Source of the DNA: Neckera pumila
Taxonomy: Eukaryota > Streptophyta > Bryopsida > Hypnales > Neckeraceae
Direction of reading: 5' to 3'
NCBI GenBank assembly: GCA_963969595.1
Contig: OZ018415.1
Span: 23,689,782 to 23,753,781 of the forward strand
Length of the DNA: 64,000 nt
Both the position numbers and the translations under genes were made by a program. The notes below the pieces were generated by a model. That model had not been told where the DNA came from. It was given only the letters and a program-made list of their open reading frames with translations, and did no database searches. Of the stretch, positions 35,107-47,464 are shown piece after piece. How positions within the stretch are numbered: the first letter of the stretch is position 1; every line of letters starts with the position of its first letter.

Positions 35107-38100
35107 ATGGCGCTCTCCACGCCTGCCCTTCTTTTGGACCTCCTCCTCCTCTTCGCCTGCGCTTGCTCTGCGGTTGCCGCTCCGCCTCGCAGCCCTGTTG
35201 CCCATGATGACAACATGAAGGATCAAATTCAGGGCAACAAATTCCTTCTTAATAATGCTTCCGATGACCACCTCGCCTACCCTACTATGTACCCTCTTTC
35301 GCCCGCCTTCCCTCTTCCCCCTTTTCCATTGCATCCTCCCTTCCCTCTGCATGCGCCACTGTTTCTTCTGCCATTCATTGTAGGTCTTCCACGATCCCCT
35401 AAATTATTGTCGCCTTGGCTATTTCTTTGATCCGCCTTTGCTGACTTGCTCGTTCAGGAATGAGGAGTCTCTCGCGAGCTCGCGCTGTCCCAAGCAGGTC
35501 GAGTTGCGATGGCAGACGGAGGTCAGCTCCAGCATTTACGCCACTCCCCTCATCACTGATCTGAACACGTATTCCCCTTTCCATTTTCTATCCCTTATGG
35601 CTTCCAATTTCTTATGAACATGGAGTTTTTTGGAGTATTGCTAAACCTTTCCCTCTAGCTTTTCGGGGCCTGTTGCACATTCATTTGGCACCTTCTGTCA
35701 GCTTTCTTCTTAGCCCTGCATCTTTGTAGCTGTCAATTCAGCTTTCTCTTTTAAGAAGTCTGTGCTGCCTACCCGCAGAGGCACGTCTCTTGAGTTTCCC
35801 ATTTGGAATTAGGTCTATTCTAGTCCATCATGATCGTGGAGAACATTGCGGAACGCATGGAAAGTGAAGTGCGGAATTGAGTGCGACTGTCTTGTACACG
35901 ACTTGTGATTGAAGCTTACATTTTTTCTCGTCCGTTGGCCGGTAAACAAGGAGTTTTCTTGACTTTGACATCTGCTCCATGTCTACCTCCTGCAGTGATG
36001 GCAAATTGGAGATCGTTGTTCCTTCCTTTGTTCATTACCTGGAAGTCTTAGAAGGTTCTGATGGGGAAAAACTACCAGGTTTCACCTTCCTCCACACTTC
36101 TGGTTTCTGTTTACTTGGGGTTTAGGGTTTAGGTGAGATGCTTTTTAATTCTGCACTGGAATGCTGATTTTGTCTTGTTGCATAATTGAGCTGCGTCAAC
36201 AAGTACTTTGGATTATTCTGTGCGTGTCCTCATGTATGATACGCTCTTTTGCACAAGTGTAATGTGGTGTCGCCCACAGATATGATCCCGCTTATATAAA
36301 ATGGGCCAGCCCTAATCAGGATTTCAATGTATCGTGCCTAGACGGTGCAGTAAATGAGGTGATAGGAAGAGCAAGTGGAGAATGAGGGTGAGATCTGTGA
36401 GCAGTGGACCGCTTTGCATCACTGACAATGCAAATGCAGGTTGGCCTGCGTATCATCAGTCAACAGTACACTCAAGTGCCTTGATGTATGACATTGACAA
36501 GGATGGTATAAGAGAAGTTGCTTTGGCGACATTCAATGGCGAAGTTCTTTTCTTCCGGTACATTCAACTCTCTGACTTAATATTTGATTCATGGTCTCTT
36601 GGATTTACCATTCATGTAAAATAGCTATGCGTTTGCTATAAACTTCAAGAAGAAATTACTGCTATCTTTTGTATCAGAACTATCTGTCGAAACTGATATA
36701 TGAATCACAAAAATCTTGACATGTATTTCATGGAAGCTGATGAAACAGTTCTTTGTGATGGGTTTGATTATTGAACTTTATTGGCGACAATTAGGAGCAG
36801 TTAAACTTCGATGTCGAGCTAGCTCGGCGTTTCTTTTCAAATTGATTCCAGAGTCGTATTCTACTCACGTACGTATGGACGTTTGTGGAATGTTGATGTC
36901 TTGTCAGTTTTGACCTGACTTTTGAGGTTGTAAAGGGCTTCAGGGTTTATGATGGGTGAGAAGTTAGTTGTGCCGAGGAGGAGGGTTCGAAAAGATTGGT
37001 ACGTGGGTCTTAGCCCGGACCACGCAGATCGTACTCAAAATGAAGTTCACGATGATTCTCTCATCGTCTCAATTCTGAATACAACTGACCACAACGGGAC
37101 TTCTCCAGTAATTGGTAACTTATGTTTCCACGTTTCTTTGGGAATTTAGGTGCACAATATAAATTGGAGCTACAATTTGATGTTGGACTGAATAGGATTT
37201 GTTCAATGCTGTATCATTCGCAAGATTTCGGGATAAATTCTCATCGTAGATTTTCTTTGTATGCCTCGTTGGCACTTCTATTGGGTGCTAGGTTCCCTTC
37301 CCTGATAGTTTTTTCCATCGCAAGGCTTTGACTTTCGGATTTATAGGAAAATATACGTATTTGTCATTACTTGACCCTGGTCCTGCGGTACTGAGTGCAC
37401 GTTCATTTATTTGAAAGAGCAAGAGGATACATTTCAGCTGACGACAATAATGTGCAGGAATCAACGCTTCACTAGATGGGAACTATACAAAAAAGCAGTA
37501 TGGGTCTACATCTTTGGTAAATGACAGCTTACATGTGCCTACTCCTAATATGACGAGGCGGCGACTTCTAGAGGAAGAGGGCGATCAAAAAGCAACGGTT
37601 GAAAATGACGATAGTAACGTACTGGAGGATGAGGCAGACTCCTCATTTGATGTTTTCCGAAGTGCTGAAGAAATTGCAGAAGAGCATGGTGATCAAGGAC
37701 TTGCAGACCACTACACATATGACTATGATGATTACGTGGATGAGTCCATGTGGACTGACGACTCTTGGTCGGAAGCGCAACATCTCAGGGAGGCTGACTT
37801 CATTGATATCGATGCCCACATTCTTTGCACTCCTGTAAGAGTTGCCTCTACTGTGACAATCATTGATGAGTTATTTGCGGTTATTATATTTTAGGACATT
37901 TACACTACTTAGTTCAATGAAAAACTACTTCTGATTCTGTATGAGCTAATTTGCATTTCCAAAGGCGTGGATGACTCGATGGATTTTCGGACCTTGTGCT
38001 TCGCTTATTGTGTTTATGACTTCAAGCGTTGTTGTGCTTGTTCAGGTCATAGCAGACATTGATAAAGATGGAGTGGATGAGTTGATTGTGGCAGCATCCT

Positions 38101-41100
38101 ATTTCTTTGACCGTGAGTAAGCACCCTTGTCCTTTCCTTCTTTCTTTTCTGCCTTGTGTTTAGATTTGTTTCCAATTTTGAAGTCGTGTCGTTGTGAATT
38201 CTGCATTAGCAATCTTTCTGGAAATAATCACTTCACTGGTGTTAACATCTGATTATAATTGTCCCCAAATGTGCAATCATTCTATGGATGGAATCAAGAT
38301 GCTGAGGACAACTTGCACATTTAGTGTGTGTGGTTCTTGCAATACTGAGAGATGCACATCTATCTCTGACAAGACAGTTCTGTTTTGATACAGATATTAT
38401 GATATTCCTGAACATGCTAAAGAACTCCCTGATGGGCTTGATATTGGTAAATATGTGGGTGGTTCAATTGTGGTCTTCAACTTGGATACGAAGCAAGTGA
38501 AGTGGACTCAAGAGCTTGATCTCAGTACAGACTCGGTCTCGTATCGCGCGTACATCTACTCTTCTCCAACGGTGGTCGATGTAGATGAAGATGGCTTTTT
38601 GGAGATTATCGTTGGGACGTCGTTTGGCTTTCTCTATGTCATTCACCATAACGGTAGTGTCACATTGCACTTTGGGGGTTGTCTGAATTTTCGAGCTGCA
38701 CATACTGGTTCTATTTATTACCTTCTTTACGGTCGAAATCTTGTGTAACCCTTTGAACGACTATTTTTTTTTAAACTAATTGCAGGTTTTCCCTTATATC
38801 TCTGTACACATATAATATCTGTCTCGATTTCGTGCACTTGTTCTTAAAGGAAGTTTCTTTTACTTATTCAAGCATCACTTTTGTTATGCATGAGAATTTA
38901 TTTGGCGAAAACATCGTCCTAAACTGCACTCTGTTCGTCATCTAGAATATGGAATTTGGAGCGCTTAGGGGTTAAGTTAGTGGACTCTAATGAACGCAAG
39001 TCATGGATTCACTAGCCTTACACCTCAGTTTCCTGGTACGCGATACTCTCCTAACGCAGGAATTCGCAATGTACTAATATGACCGCTTCACAGGAACCCT
39101 GAAGATGCCTTTTCCTTATTTGATGGGCGAAATTCAAGGACAAGTCGTAGCTGGTGATATCAATGATGATGGAAAGATTGAGATTCTGAGCGCTGATGTT
39201 CGTGGTAATGTTGTTGCTTGGACTGGTGATGGCCAGGAGATCTGGACAATCCATTTGAAGAGTATTGTTGCCCAGGTGCTATCATCCACCACCTCGAGCA
39301 ACTCGTGCATTTTTAATTCCGTGAAGACCTCCTTTTTTTTTCTCTTAAACTAAATTAATTTGTCTATGGTTATTTTCACCCCTTTCTGTGATGTTTTGCA
39401 TCTGCTACTTGTTCATTTTCGTCCAATCATATTCCATCTTCTGTTTTACCTTTACCTGAGACAGTAAATGACAGTAGGATTGGCTTATGTAGGGGGCTAC
39501 TATTGGCGATGTTGATGGGGATGGTCACACAGATGTGGTGATCCCTACAGCTTCCGGTAAAATCTTTGTTCTCAAGGGTTCAGATGGTTCATTCATTCGT
39601 CCATTTCCTTTTAGAACACATGGACGAATCATGGCACCTGCGCTTTTAGTGGATCTTAACAAGCGGGATGCGGATAGGAAAGGGCTGACTATTGCTGTGA
39701 CTTCATTTGATGGCTACTTCTACCTTATTGAAGGGTCTACTGGTTGCGCTGATGCTATCGACATTGGAGAGACCTCGTAAGATCTCAAAACTTCTTACGT
39801 AAGAATTTTTATAATATATGTTATTACTTTAGGTTCCTTGGATCTTACACATTTGATTTGGAGATATGTCCCTTACTTAGTTAACGATTGACTGGTGAGG
39901 ATATCTGGATTTGTTGGATTAGATTTGTCGGTATGTAAACGATGCCTACTTTGGAATTTCCAGCATGATCTTCTCAGATAGCTGACGTGTGCATTATATG
40001 CACTAATTTAAGGCCTGTAGTTGGCACAAGAGGCTGCTCTTCATGAGTTTTAACTATGTCCACACTTGCAGGTATAGTATGGTACTGGCAGACAATGTGG
40101 ATGGAGGTGATGACTTAGATTTGATTGTCACAACCATGAATGGCAATGTTTATTGTTTCCAAACACCTGCCCCATATCATCCTCTTAAGGTACCAAGTTT
40201 GCATTAGCAATGCATTCCTCTCGTTGAAGAAGAATCACAATAGCATTGTGACGAGTAATAGCCACATCTTGAGAATACATGTCTCTTTGTTCATATTATT
40301 TGCCACTCAAATTCTGTCTATTTGTCCAGTTACTTTTGTCTTCTTGAAATTAACCTCATTGAAGAGATTACTTAATTTCACTAGAAAATGAAGGCACATT
40401 GCTTGGAAGGTTTTCAATGTTTGCTTGATGAGCATCGAGGCCCTAGCTTTGATCGTTATTTTAATAAATGACTTGTGCTTAAGCTTATCTGCACTAGTGT
40501 CTTTTTATTGGCCTTTTAGGTTTCCATGGGAGAGGATGGTTACTGTGGAATTTGCTGATTCATGCTTTGGTTGTAATCAGACGTGGCCGTCGCAATTACA
40601 AGGGCGGAATGTGGTAGCAAGTAAGCAAAACCGTGAAGGTGTGTTCATTCTTTCTAGTTCTCGGAATTTTCGGGACGAGGCAGGGAGTAACTTCTGGGTG
40701 CAGTTCAATATTGTTGATCGACATCGACCCCTGGCAGGTTCTCCTGGCAGTTACAATATTACGGTATGTCCCTGGTTGAGCACGGAATGTTGAAGCTTCC
40801 TGTATTTAAGTCCCTGTTTGAGAAAGAGTGAAGTACCTTACGTCTTTGAAGTCTGCTGACATTCATTTACTACGCTGAGTTGAGCGTTTATTGTCAACAA
40901 TCTGTCCTGGGCCAACTTGCCACTTATGTTGGCCGACTGGATATATGCTCAGTTGTGAGTACATAATATTCAGTCTTTGAATGCGATGTTGAAATATTGA
41001 TGGTTAGTTTCACTGCAGTGTTGGATGTGCGCTGCATTATGACCAAATGATTTATTGAAAACTGTTCATGTGCAGGTTACTCTTTTAGTTCCAGGCAATT

Positions 41101-41387
41101 ACCAAGGATCAAAGCGGTTGGTGCAAAACAAGATATACTCAAAGCCTGGTGTTTATCAGGTGAAGGTACCGTGTGTGTCGGTGCGTACAACGGGAAGTGT
41201 TATTGTGGAGATGGTGGACAAGAATGGGCTGTACTTCTCAGATGAGTTTGCGCTTACATTTCATATGCGCTACTACCGCCTTCTGAAATGGCTCATATGT
41301 CTTCCCTTCCTGGGCATGGTCAGTCTTCTTATTTTAGTGCATCCTCCAGAAGGCGCACCGCTACCATCATTTTCTCATCAACTCTAG
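35107..41387 (+). CDS. DEX1: DEFECTIVE IN EXINE FORMATION 1 orthologue
   Basis: Thirteen exons join to about 819 aa: 35107-35288, 35458-35568, 35996-36078, 36440-36557, 36936-37114, 37458-37834, 38046-38116, 38394-38653, 39094-39275, 39493-39776, 40072-40189, 40581-40763, 41076-41387. The order is a signal peptide ([20 protein letters not shown]), the DEX1 block [12 protein letters not shown], and an FG-GAP/beta-propeller-like region with calcium-loop motifs [36 protein letters not shown] and DVDGDGHTD. An acidic insert with [11 protein letters not shown] follows exon 6 start. The C-terminal block has [11 protein letters not shown], then one membrane span (about 787-804) and a short tail PLPSFSHQL. 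In Arabidopsis, DEX1 (about 896 aa) is needed for primexine and exine patterning. The difference in length lies mainly in the Asn/Thr/Ser-rich insert, which is shorter here. The exon 5 acceptor at 36935 was chosen because it keeps [11 protein letters not shown] in frame; the next AG would not. Confidence 0.95.
38961..38975 (+). repeat. Solitary TTAA-family terminus in a DEX1 intron
   Basis: CGCTTAGGGG-TTAA matches a right terminus of the family, but no left end or body is found nearby. It may be a remnant or a chance match. It lies in the intron between exons 8 and 9. Confidence 0.35.
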
Positions 41388-41984
41388 TGCGGCCCAGCGT
41401 TTTAAGCTTATTTTTTAAACAGTACCTGCTACAAGCCTTGACAGCTTTGGCTCATTTCTGGAGGGACGGAGCCGACAGGCTGAGACCTGTCAGAGCTGGC
41501 GACATTTCGTCTAGAAAAAAACGCTGCTAGTGCCGAGACTTGCTTTCTCTCATTTTCTAGCGGTGTTAATGAGTTGGAGACACCAGCTGCCGGTGTATCT
41601 GTAGATGAAAGTTAAATGCCATGATTCAGAGTACTCATGTTGGACAAAGACTTCGTGTAAAGCCGTTTTGGACCTCTGACTTTTCCCGATCTCTTATCTT
41701 ACTGTAAGTAGTCTCCATGAAAACTCAGGTAGCAATCACAGTCGAATCTTGAGCCATTCCACTCTTCGTTTTTCCTTTTTTAATGGTATATATCTTACCT
41801 AACCCCTACAAGTCCACGCATTCAAGAAGTGCATGCTTCCATTTGTTCAAAAAAAAAAAAGAAAGAAAAAGAAAAGAAGTGGATGCTTATTTGTCAACCT
41901 TGATTGTAACTCTCAAATAAACCAGTTTTGGTATTTGGTTTAAATGAAAAAATAAAAGCTAGACAACTTTTTCCATTTTTCCAT
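41388..41984 (+). other. DEX1 3' region
   Basis: Probable 3' UTR, with an AATAAA signal at 41916-41921 after an A-rich tract (41850-41880). A TTAA-family-like left end (ctaacccctacaagtcc) occurs at about 41799, without a partner. Confidence 0.45.
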
Positions 41985-43340
41985 TTTGAAACAATACGTG
42001 TGGGCCCTACAGAATCACCTACAAAATCAAATATTGAAGAAAGTTGGATCTATTATAAAGTTATACTTTTTTTTTTATTAATAGTTGTTACCTTTAAAAT
42101 ATTGAAAACAACTATATAGGTGCAACAATGTAGACTGTCTTTTGACTATTTGTAATGAATGCTTAATGTCTAAACCTTTTCAAGCGAGGTGGAAGCTTTG
42201 CAATGCCTTCTTGTAGGTAGGTAGAAGTTGAAGTATTGTCTAATATAGGTTCAGATGTCATTTTGTGAATTAGTCTCTAAAGTACCAAGGTGATTTTCCT
42301 ATCAAAAACCATTCAAAACTGTCATTTCTATTGCAAAGAGAAAAGAGCTTTTAAAATTATTACTTTTTGCAAATTTAATTGTAAGACCTTATACTTGACT
42401 AGTATATAAATACCTGGAAGAAATTTCAGAAACTTTGACTATATGAATTGCAAGATATATGCATTTAAAGTGAAGAAAATTTGTTTTTTTGCACCTTGTT
42501 TGACTAGATTTTTTGGCTTTGAACCTTTTTAGTTCAAATTTTCTGCATTACTGATTTTCATTTTCTACTTATTTATATTAAGTAGTTGAGTTGAGAATCT
42601 ACCAAAAAAATTTAGGAAAAAAAGCACCCAATTTTCACTCATTAAAAAATTATTAAGTAGAGGTAGGTTCAAGATTGAAGAAAAAAATTGTTAATAGCTT
42701 TAAGATGGAATTGAATCACAATAATCCCAACTGTGAGATAGTTCTAGCTAGAACATATAACCCTGAATAACAATTCTTTTTGAGAAATTCTAAAAATTGC
42801 ATTCAAAAATGAATTCTACAAGTTACTTTTTCAAGAAGATGCTTAGATTGCTCGAAAAACTAAGATTGTCCATTACTTCTCATTACTAGTCCAAATTCAA
42901 TGAAACAAAGCTTCATATGTAGACAAAAATATAATCTTTGAGAAAATTACTTGAAAAAAAATATTTTGACTTTTCGTGATTTTTTTTGTACTACCTGCCA
43001 AACTCCATTATTGCTTATTGTGCCATAACATTTGCTCCCGGGCATCAATTAAAATAAAATTACATATTCACAAAGCTCTTGCAAAAATACACAACTTCAA
43101 AAAAATCCCAAAAAATATCACTAAAAATTGAGACAGTTGGAATTTGCTCGGACCCAAATTGTCCTCCGAGGGGACAAATGGTCCTTTAGGGGGTTAAAAG
43201 CTGTGCATGTTTGAAGGATAAATCCTTCCAGACATTATTGTATAACTTGAATGTTACTCTGAATTGGTAGATTGAAATGATGATAGTTTGCCAAAAAGTA
43301 TTGGCCTTGACATCTTTTGTACTTGTGTCTTGATTAATGT
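41985..43340. repeat. Host repeat X, copy 1 (interrupted by element D)
   Basis: Sequence on both sides of element D (about 41990-42269 and 43198-43310) matches, by eye, a continuous stretch at about 47035-47460. Landmarks are cgtgtgg-ccct, gtgcaacaatgtagact, actatttgtaatga, gcatgtttgaaggata, and gaaatgatgatagtt. The identity of the parent repeat is unknown; a minus-strand ORF remnant in copy 2 suggests old coding sequence. Confidence 0.75.
42270..43197 (-). mobile_element. TTAA-flanked TIR element, copy D (type 1)
   Basis: Ends are TTAG-TCTCTAAAGTACCAAGG at 42270 (diverged) and ATGGTCCTTTAGGGGG-TTAA closing at 43197, about 928 bp. The type 1 subterminal palindrome is present (ttgtcctccgaggggacaaa). 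It is the reverse-complement counterpart of copy I (59972-60912). Repeat X copy 2 has the uninterrupted site gaa-TTAA-aa, so insertion was into TTAA. Confidence 0.85.
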
Positions 43341-43668
43341 ACTTTTTATTGTACAATAGTCAATGTTATAGATATTAAATACTCCTTATATCCCAAATGA
43401 TTGTTGGACTTGAGATTGAAGTAGAATTTGATTGAACCTGTACAACAAAGGTCAATTTGCCCTTGTTCTAAGGCACCAACTTTGTAGACGCTAAAATCAT
43501 CTTCATTAGTGAGCAACATTTACTATACTTTGACCTTCTCCAAACAACCATTGGAAGATTATTTGTTGCAATTGTCTCATTCCTAACTTGAATTAGAAGT
43601 GTATAAAAATTTGTGCATTGATGCTATTTAAAAAAATGCATGATCTTATTTGTCTCGATTTAGCTGGT

Positions 43669-44660
43669 GTGGCCCTCCCTATGAGACGGCGGAGCTTTGA
43701 CTCCTAGCATTTTTAGTCCTAGAACTAGCAGTTGGCGCTTGCTATGCCACGCATTCATCATTAGAATTTTATTAGAATTTTTATGTATTAGATGTATTAG
43801 ATAAAATGCAAAACAAAAATTTCAATAAATCTTCAAATAAAAATTACTAAAATCTTTGTATAATTTTGTTTATAAGTAAGCATGTATTGAAACGTACAAT
43901 AGAAATTTATTGAATGATGAATGAAATATATGCAATGGTAAATATCGTAAAAGATACACATTTATTCTAATGCATTCAAAAGTTGACTCAATTCAAAAGT
44001 TGACTCAATTGTTAGAAACAATGGCAACCCAAAAACTTGGTGAATGGAAAAGAAAAACTTGTAAATTTCAAAAACTTCATGAACAACTTAATTGTTGTGA
44101 AATCCAAAATCGCTTCAATTGAATAAATTTCTCAAATCATTTGGTAGTAGCAATAGAATTTTGAAATCATAAAAGTTGTAAAAGTGATATTGCAGAGGTG
44201 ATTGCAAACTACTACTCTATTTCTATAATATAACATTGTGTAAAAATATTATTTTTATGTATGCATGATTGAAAATATTTTTACAAAATATTAAAATTAA
44301 TTATTTCAAAGACTTATTGAAATCATTATCATGTATTCTATTCAGATATATCAGAATTTTACAAATATGTGATACAATGAATGCGTAGCATAGCAAGCAT
44401 GAGCTCCTATTATTAATGATAGCATTTGTGATATTACAGAGGGAGTTATGATTTTAGTAGTATGATACGTGTTAAAAGTCCCCCCTATGGCAAAACTTTG
44501 GACCTATGGGTTGAAGGAGTCCTAAAGTTGGTATTAAATCCAACTCAACGGCAAAGCTTTGACCCCCCCGTTAGTTTTTTCCAAAGTTTAATTTCCAAGA
44601 CAAGCTTGGAAACCTTCAAAGTTTAGCGTCCAAGAGTGTAGAGGTGGCATAGGAAAAGTA
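43669..44660 (+). repeat. GGCGAAGCTTTGA-type composite repeat, copy at 44 kb
   Basis: Motif variants are at 43685-43702 (gacggcggagctttgact), 44486-44503 (atggcaaaactttggacc) and 44546-44569 (caacggcaaagctttgaccc). The tail at 44510-44640 matches 58730-58860 in order (ttggtgttaaa-ccaact, then tttagcttccaaga). A separate 662-bp inverted-repeat element (43737-44398) interrupts it. Confidence 0.65.
43737..44398. mobile_element. Inverted-repeat element (662 bp) of unknown type
   Basis: The outer ends are GCTTGCTATGCCACGCATTC and its inverted match GAATGCGTAGCATAGCAAGC, differing by one base. The interior is AT-rich with no ORF. A target duplication is not obvious. It contains a local tandem duplication of aaaagttgactcaatt at about 43979-44012. 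Confidence 0.65.
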
Positions 44661-45045
44661 GAATAGACAAAATTTAGAACTACTAGATACACTGGGTTTC
44701 CTTGGTCAAGCGTCCATCTTGGGTTCTTCTTACCAACGAGCATCAATTTTTCTCGTGAAAAGGAGAACAAAAGATACGTACTAGTCCAGCCATCGGCTAA
44801 TGTGGGCGCTTTATTTCCACCCTTGGAATAAAGTGTACACAATCGGACTCTAGTGTTTGCTATAGATAAAATCCTACCGGGTGTTAATACGTATAATCCA
44901 CTTACGCCTTTCAAGCAATGGATCTTTGATGTTGTTCCTATTCCTAGCTTTGTCCACTTATATTTGCTATAAAAATCCAAAAGATGTTAGTATTGTCCGA
45001 CTAGTTTTGACTATGATCGATTAACAGTCAAACTATGGTTTGGTA
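44661..45045. other. No gene recognised
   Basis: A 130-residue minus-strand open frame overlaps here (44588-44980). It contains SGLYVLTPGRILSIANTRVRL and resembles no family that I can name. It may be a relic within the composite repeat. Confidence 0.3.
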
Positions 45046-45970
45046 TTAACCCCATAAAAGCCCGTTGTCCCTTCGGGAAACAAACGCATTTTCGGGTAGG
45101 TACCTACAGGCTGAAATTTTCTCCTAATTTTTTGAAACTTTTTTTGGAGGTAGAAAAGCTGATTAGCTTTGTGGGAATGTAATTTTTTTCACAATCGGTG
45201 CCCAAGAACAAAAATTATGACCAAATAAGCTCAAAACAAAGAACGGCGGGCAGCAAAAAAAATTTACATTTTTTTTTTTTTTCTTAGTATTTTTTTCTCA
45301 TATATTATATTTTTGCCTATCTTAAAAGCTTTGATTCATTTCATTTGGATTTGTTATGAGAAAGTTATGGACATTCTTGTTTTCAGTTAGTTAGAGCATC
45401 TTTTTGAAAAAAATAACTGTAGGACTCATTTCTGAATGCAATGTTTCAAGTTTTTCAAATTCTCTTTTTTGGCATGGTTTAGCTTACTTGCTTGAACAAT
45501 CTCACCATTGGGATTAGTGCATTTTAATTCCATCTAAAATATATGAATATTTTAGATTTTCCTTCTATCTCGTACCTATTTCTATTTGACAATTTTTTTA
45601 ATAATGGGAATTAAGTTTTTTTGAATTATTTTTTTTTTGGTAGATTGTCAAATCAATTCTCCACTATAAACATTCAAAGCTCAAAACTCTATAGTGCAAA
45701 AGTTTTAGGTTAAAAATGTTCAAAGTCAAAAAATCCAATCCCACAATGTGCTGAAAAACTTGTTTTTTTTCACTTTGAACGTAGATATCTTGCAATTTGT
45801 GCGGTCAAAAATTCTGAAATTTTTTCTACACATTCTTATACTAGTTAGGTGCAAGATCCTATGGTTAGATGTGCAAAAAAAACATTTTTATTTTTTTTCA
45901 CTCTTTGCTAGAAAATGGCAATTTGGGGTGTTTATTGGCAGAAAAAAGGGCTTGGGCCTTTAGAGGTTAA
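45046..45970 (+). mobile_element. TTAA-flanked TIR element, copy E (type 1)
   Basis: It starts TTAA-CCCCATAAAAGCCC, followed by the subterminal palindrome TTGTCCCTTCGGGAAACAAA, and ends GGGCCTTTAGAGG-TTAA (925 bp). It is similar along its length to copies B and C (ggtaggtacctacaggct near the start). No ORF of transposase type is present. Confidence 0.85.
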
Positions 45971-47029
45971 TGAACAAGCAAATAAGTGGAATGATATAAT
46001 GTGTAGGGTTTGTTTCACCCTTTCCAAAATGATAAAGAAACCTGAAATTGACCTAAATCCCTAGCGGATAATAGCGGATGAAGTTTAGGACTAAGTAATC
46101 TCTTAAAACTTCATCCAACAATTGCAAGTGTTCTATTGATCAAAATTAAACACAAAATTTGAATAATCTTTTACTATTTATATTCTTTATGAATTTGACT
46201 TGTCTTGATCAATTATAGTTGACTTTCATTTATTCCTACTTTAACTTTGTTGAAAGCTTCTTTCTAATCTTTTTGTTTTGAATTCAATTTTTTTTAAAGT
46301 AAACAATGTTAAATCTTAAGAATATTCTTTTTGAGATTCAACTTGTTAGTTCTTTTACTCTTTCCTTCTTTGGAAAATTTTGATAAGTTCTTACTGTTAC
46401 TAACAGAAGATAAATTCAAACCTACTTCTAGAATTAAATAGTTTTACTTTATAGATTTTATTTCTATACTTGAAGGTAAAACAAAAGTACTTTTGACTTC
46501 CTTGATGAAAGTTATTTTACGGATGAATTTTGACTGTTATCCGATTCATCAAAATTCTCACATAACTTCTTTTTACTTTGTAATTAATTCTACTTATACG
46601 TTTGTGTTACTCTTAAATTCCAAATTCCTTGGTGGATTCTTTTGGATGGTTCTTTCTAAATTGTTCCTTGGTTTTTAAATCTAATTTTAATGACTCGTAA
46701 CTTGGAGGATTTTGACCCTATCTCTATTTGTAAATATTTCCTAAAAGCTATTTGAATTCTCTATTCCAATTCTAAGTTCTAATGTTGGTTTATTTAGGTT
46801 CCTTATAGTTTAAATTGCATTCCTAGTTCCCTAATCCTATAGTACTAATCCTATTTAACAATCCTAACTTAATTTACTAATTTGCACGTTAAATAATAAA
46901 AGAAAATAAAGGTTTTTAAGAACTTACTTCGAAAATCACGGATTCGATGACACCATCCTTGTTTACTGTCATTGTGATTTCATTGTAGTCAAATGTGGCG
47001 TCCATGTTGTCTTTCCTTTTCTTCAAGAT
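45971..47029. repeat. AT-rich DNA related to 53.9-54.5 kb
   Basis: Phrases such as cggatgaagttta and acttcatcca recur here (46070-46130) and at 54030-54550 in either orientation. It is probably non-coding retroelement sequence. No gene is recognised. Confidence 0.35.
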
Positions 47030-47464
47030 GGAAACAAGACGTGTGGCCCTAGAAAATCACCTTCAAAAACATATATTGAAGAAAATTGGATCCATTTTAA
47101 AGATTATTATCTTTGTATTAGTAGTCTTTATCTCTAAAATTTTAGAATTAATTGTTTAGGTGCAATAATGTAGACTCCGTTTAGACTATTTGTAATGAGG
47201 GTTTATTGTTTAGATTTTTTTGGGCAAGGTGGAATCTCTACAATGTCTTCTTGTGGGTAGCTAGAGGTTGAAGTGTTGATTGTCTCTAGCGTAGGTTTGG
47301 TTGTAATGTCCTTCATTTCTTGAATTAAAATTTGTGCATGTTCAAAGGATAGGTCTTTCCAATCATCACGATATAAGTTGAATGATACTTTGAATTGATA
47401 AGCTTGAAATGATGATAGTTGACTAAAAAGTATTGGTACTAACATTTTTGTGCTTGTGCCTTGG
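47030..47464. repeat. Host repeat X, copy 2
   Basis: This matches the flanks of element D at 42.0-43.3 kb but is uninterrupted at the D insertion site. An 80-residue minus-strand ORF (47203-47445; FKVSFNLYRDDWKDLSFEHA) is of unknown family, and the same reading is broken in copy 1. Confidence 0.7.

Noticed and set aside
36951..37149. Independent small gene at the exon 5 region of DEX1
   Set aside because: The [17 protein letters not shown] reading is DEX1 exon 5, reached with the acceptor at 36935.
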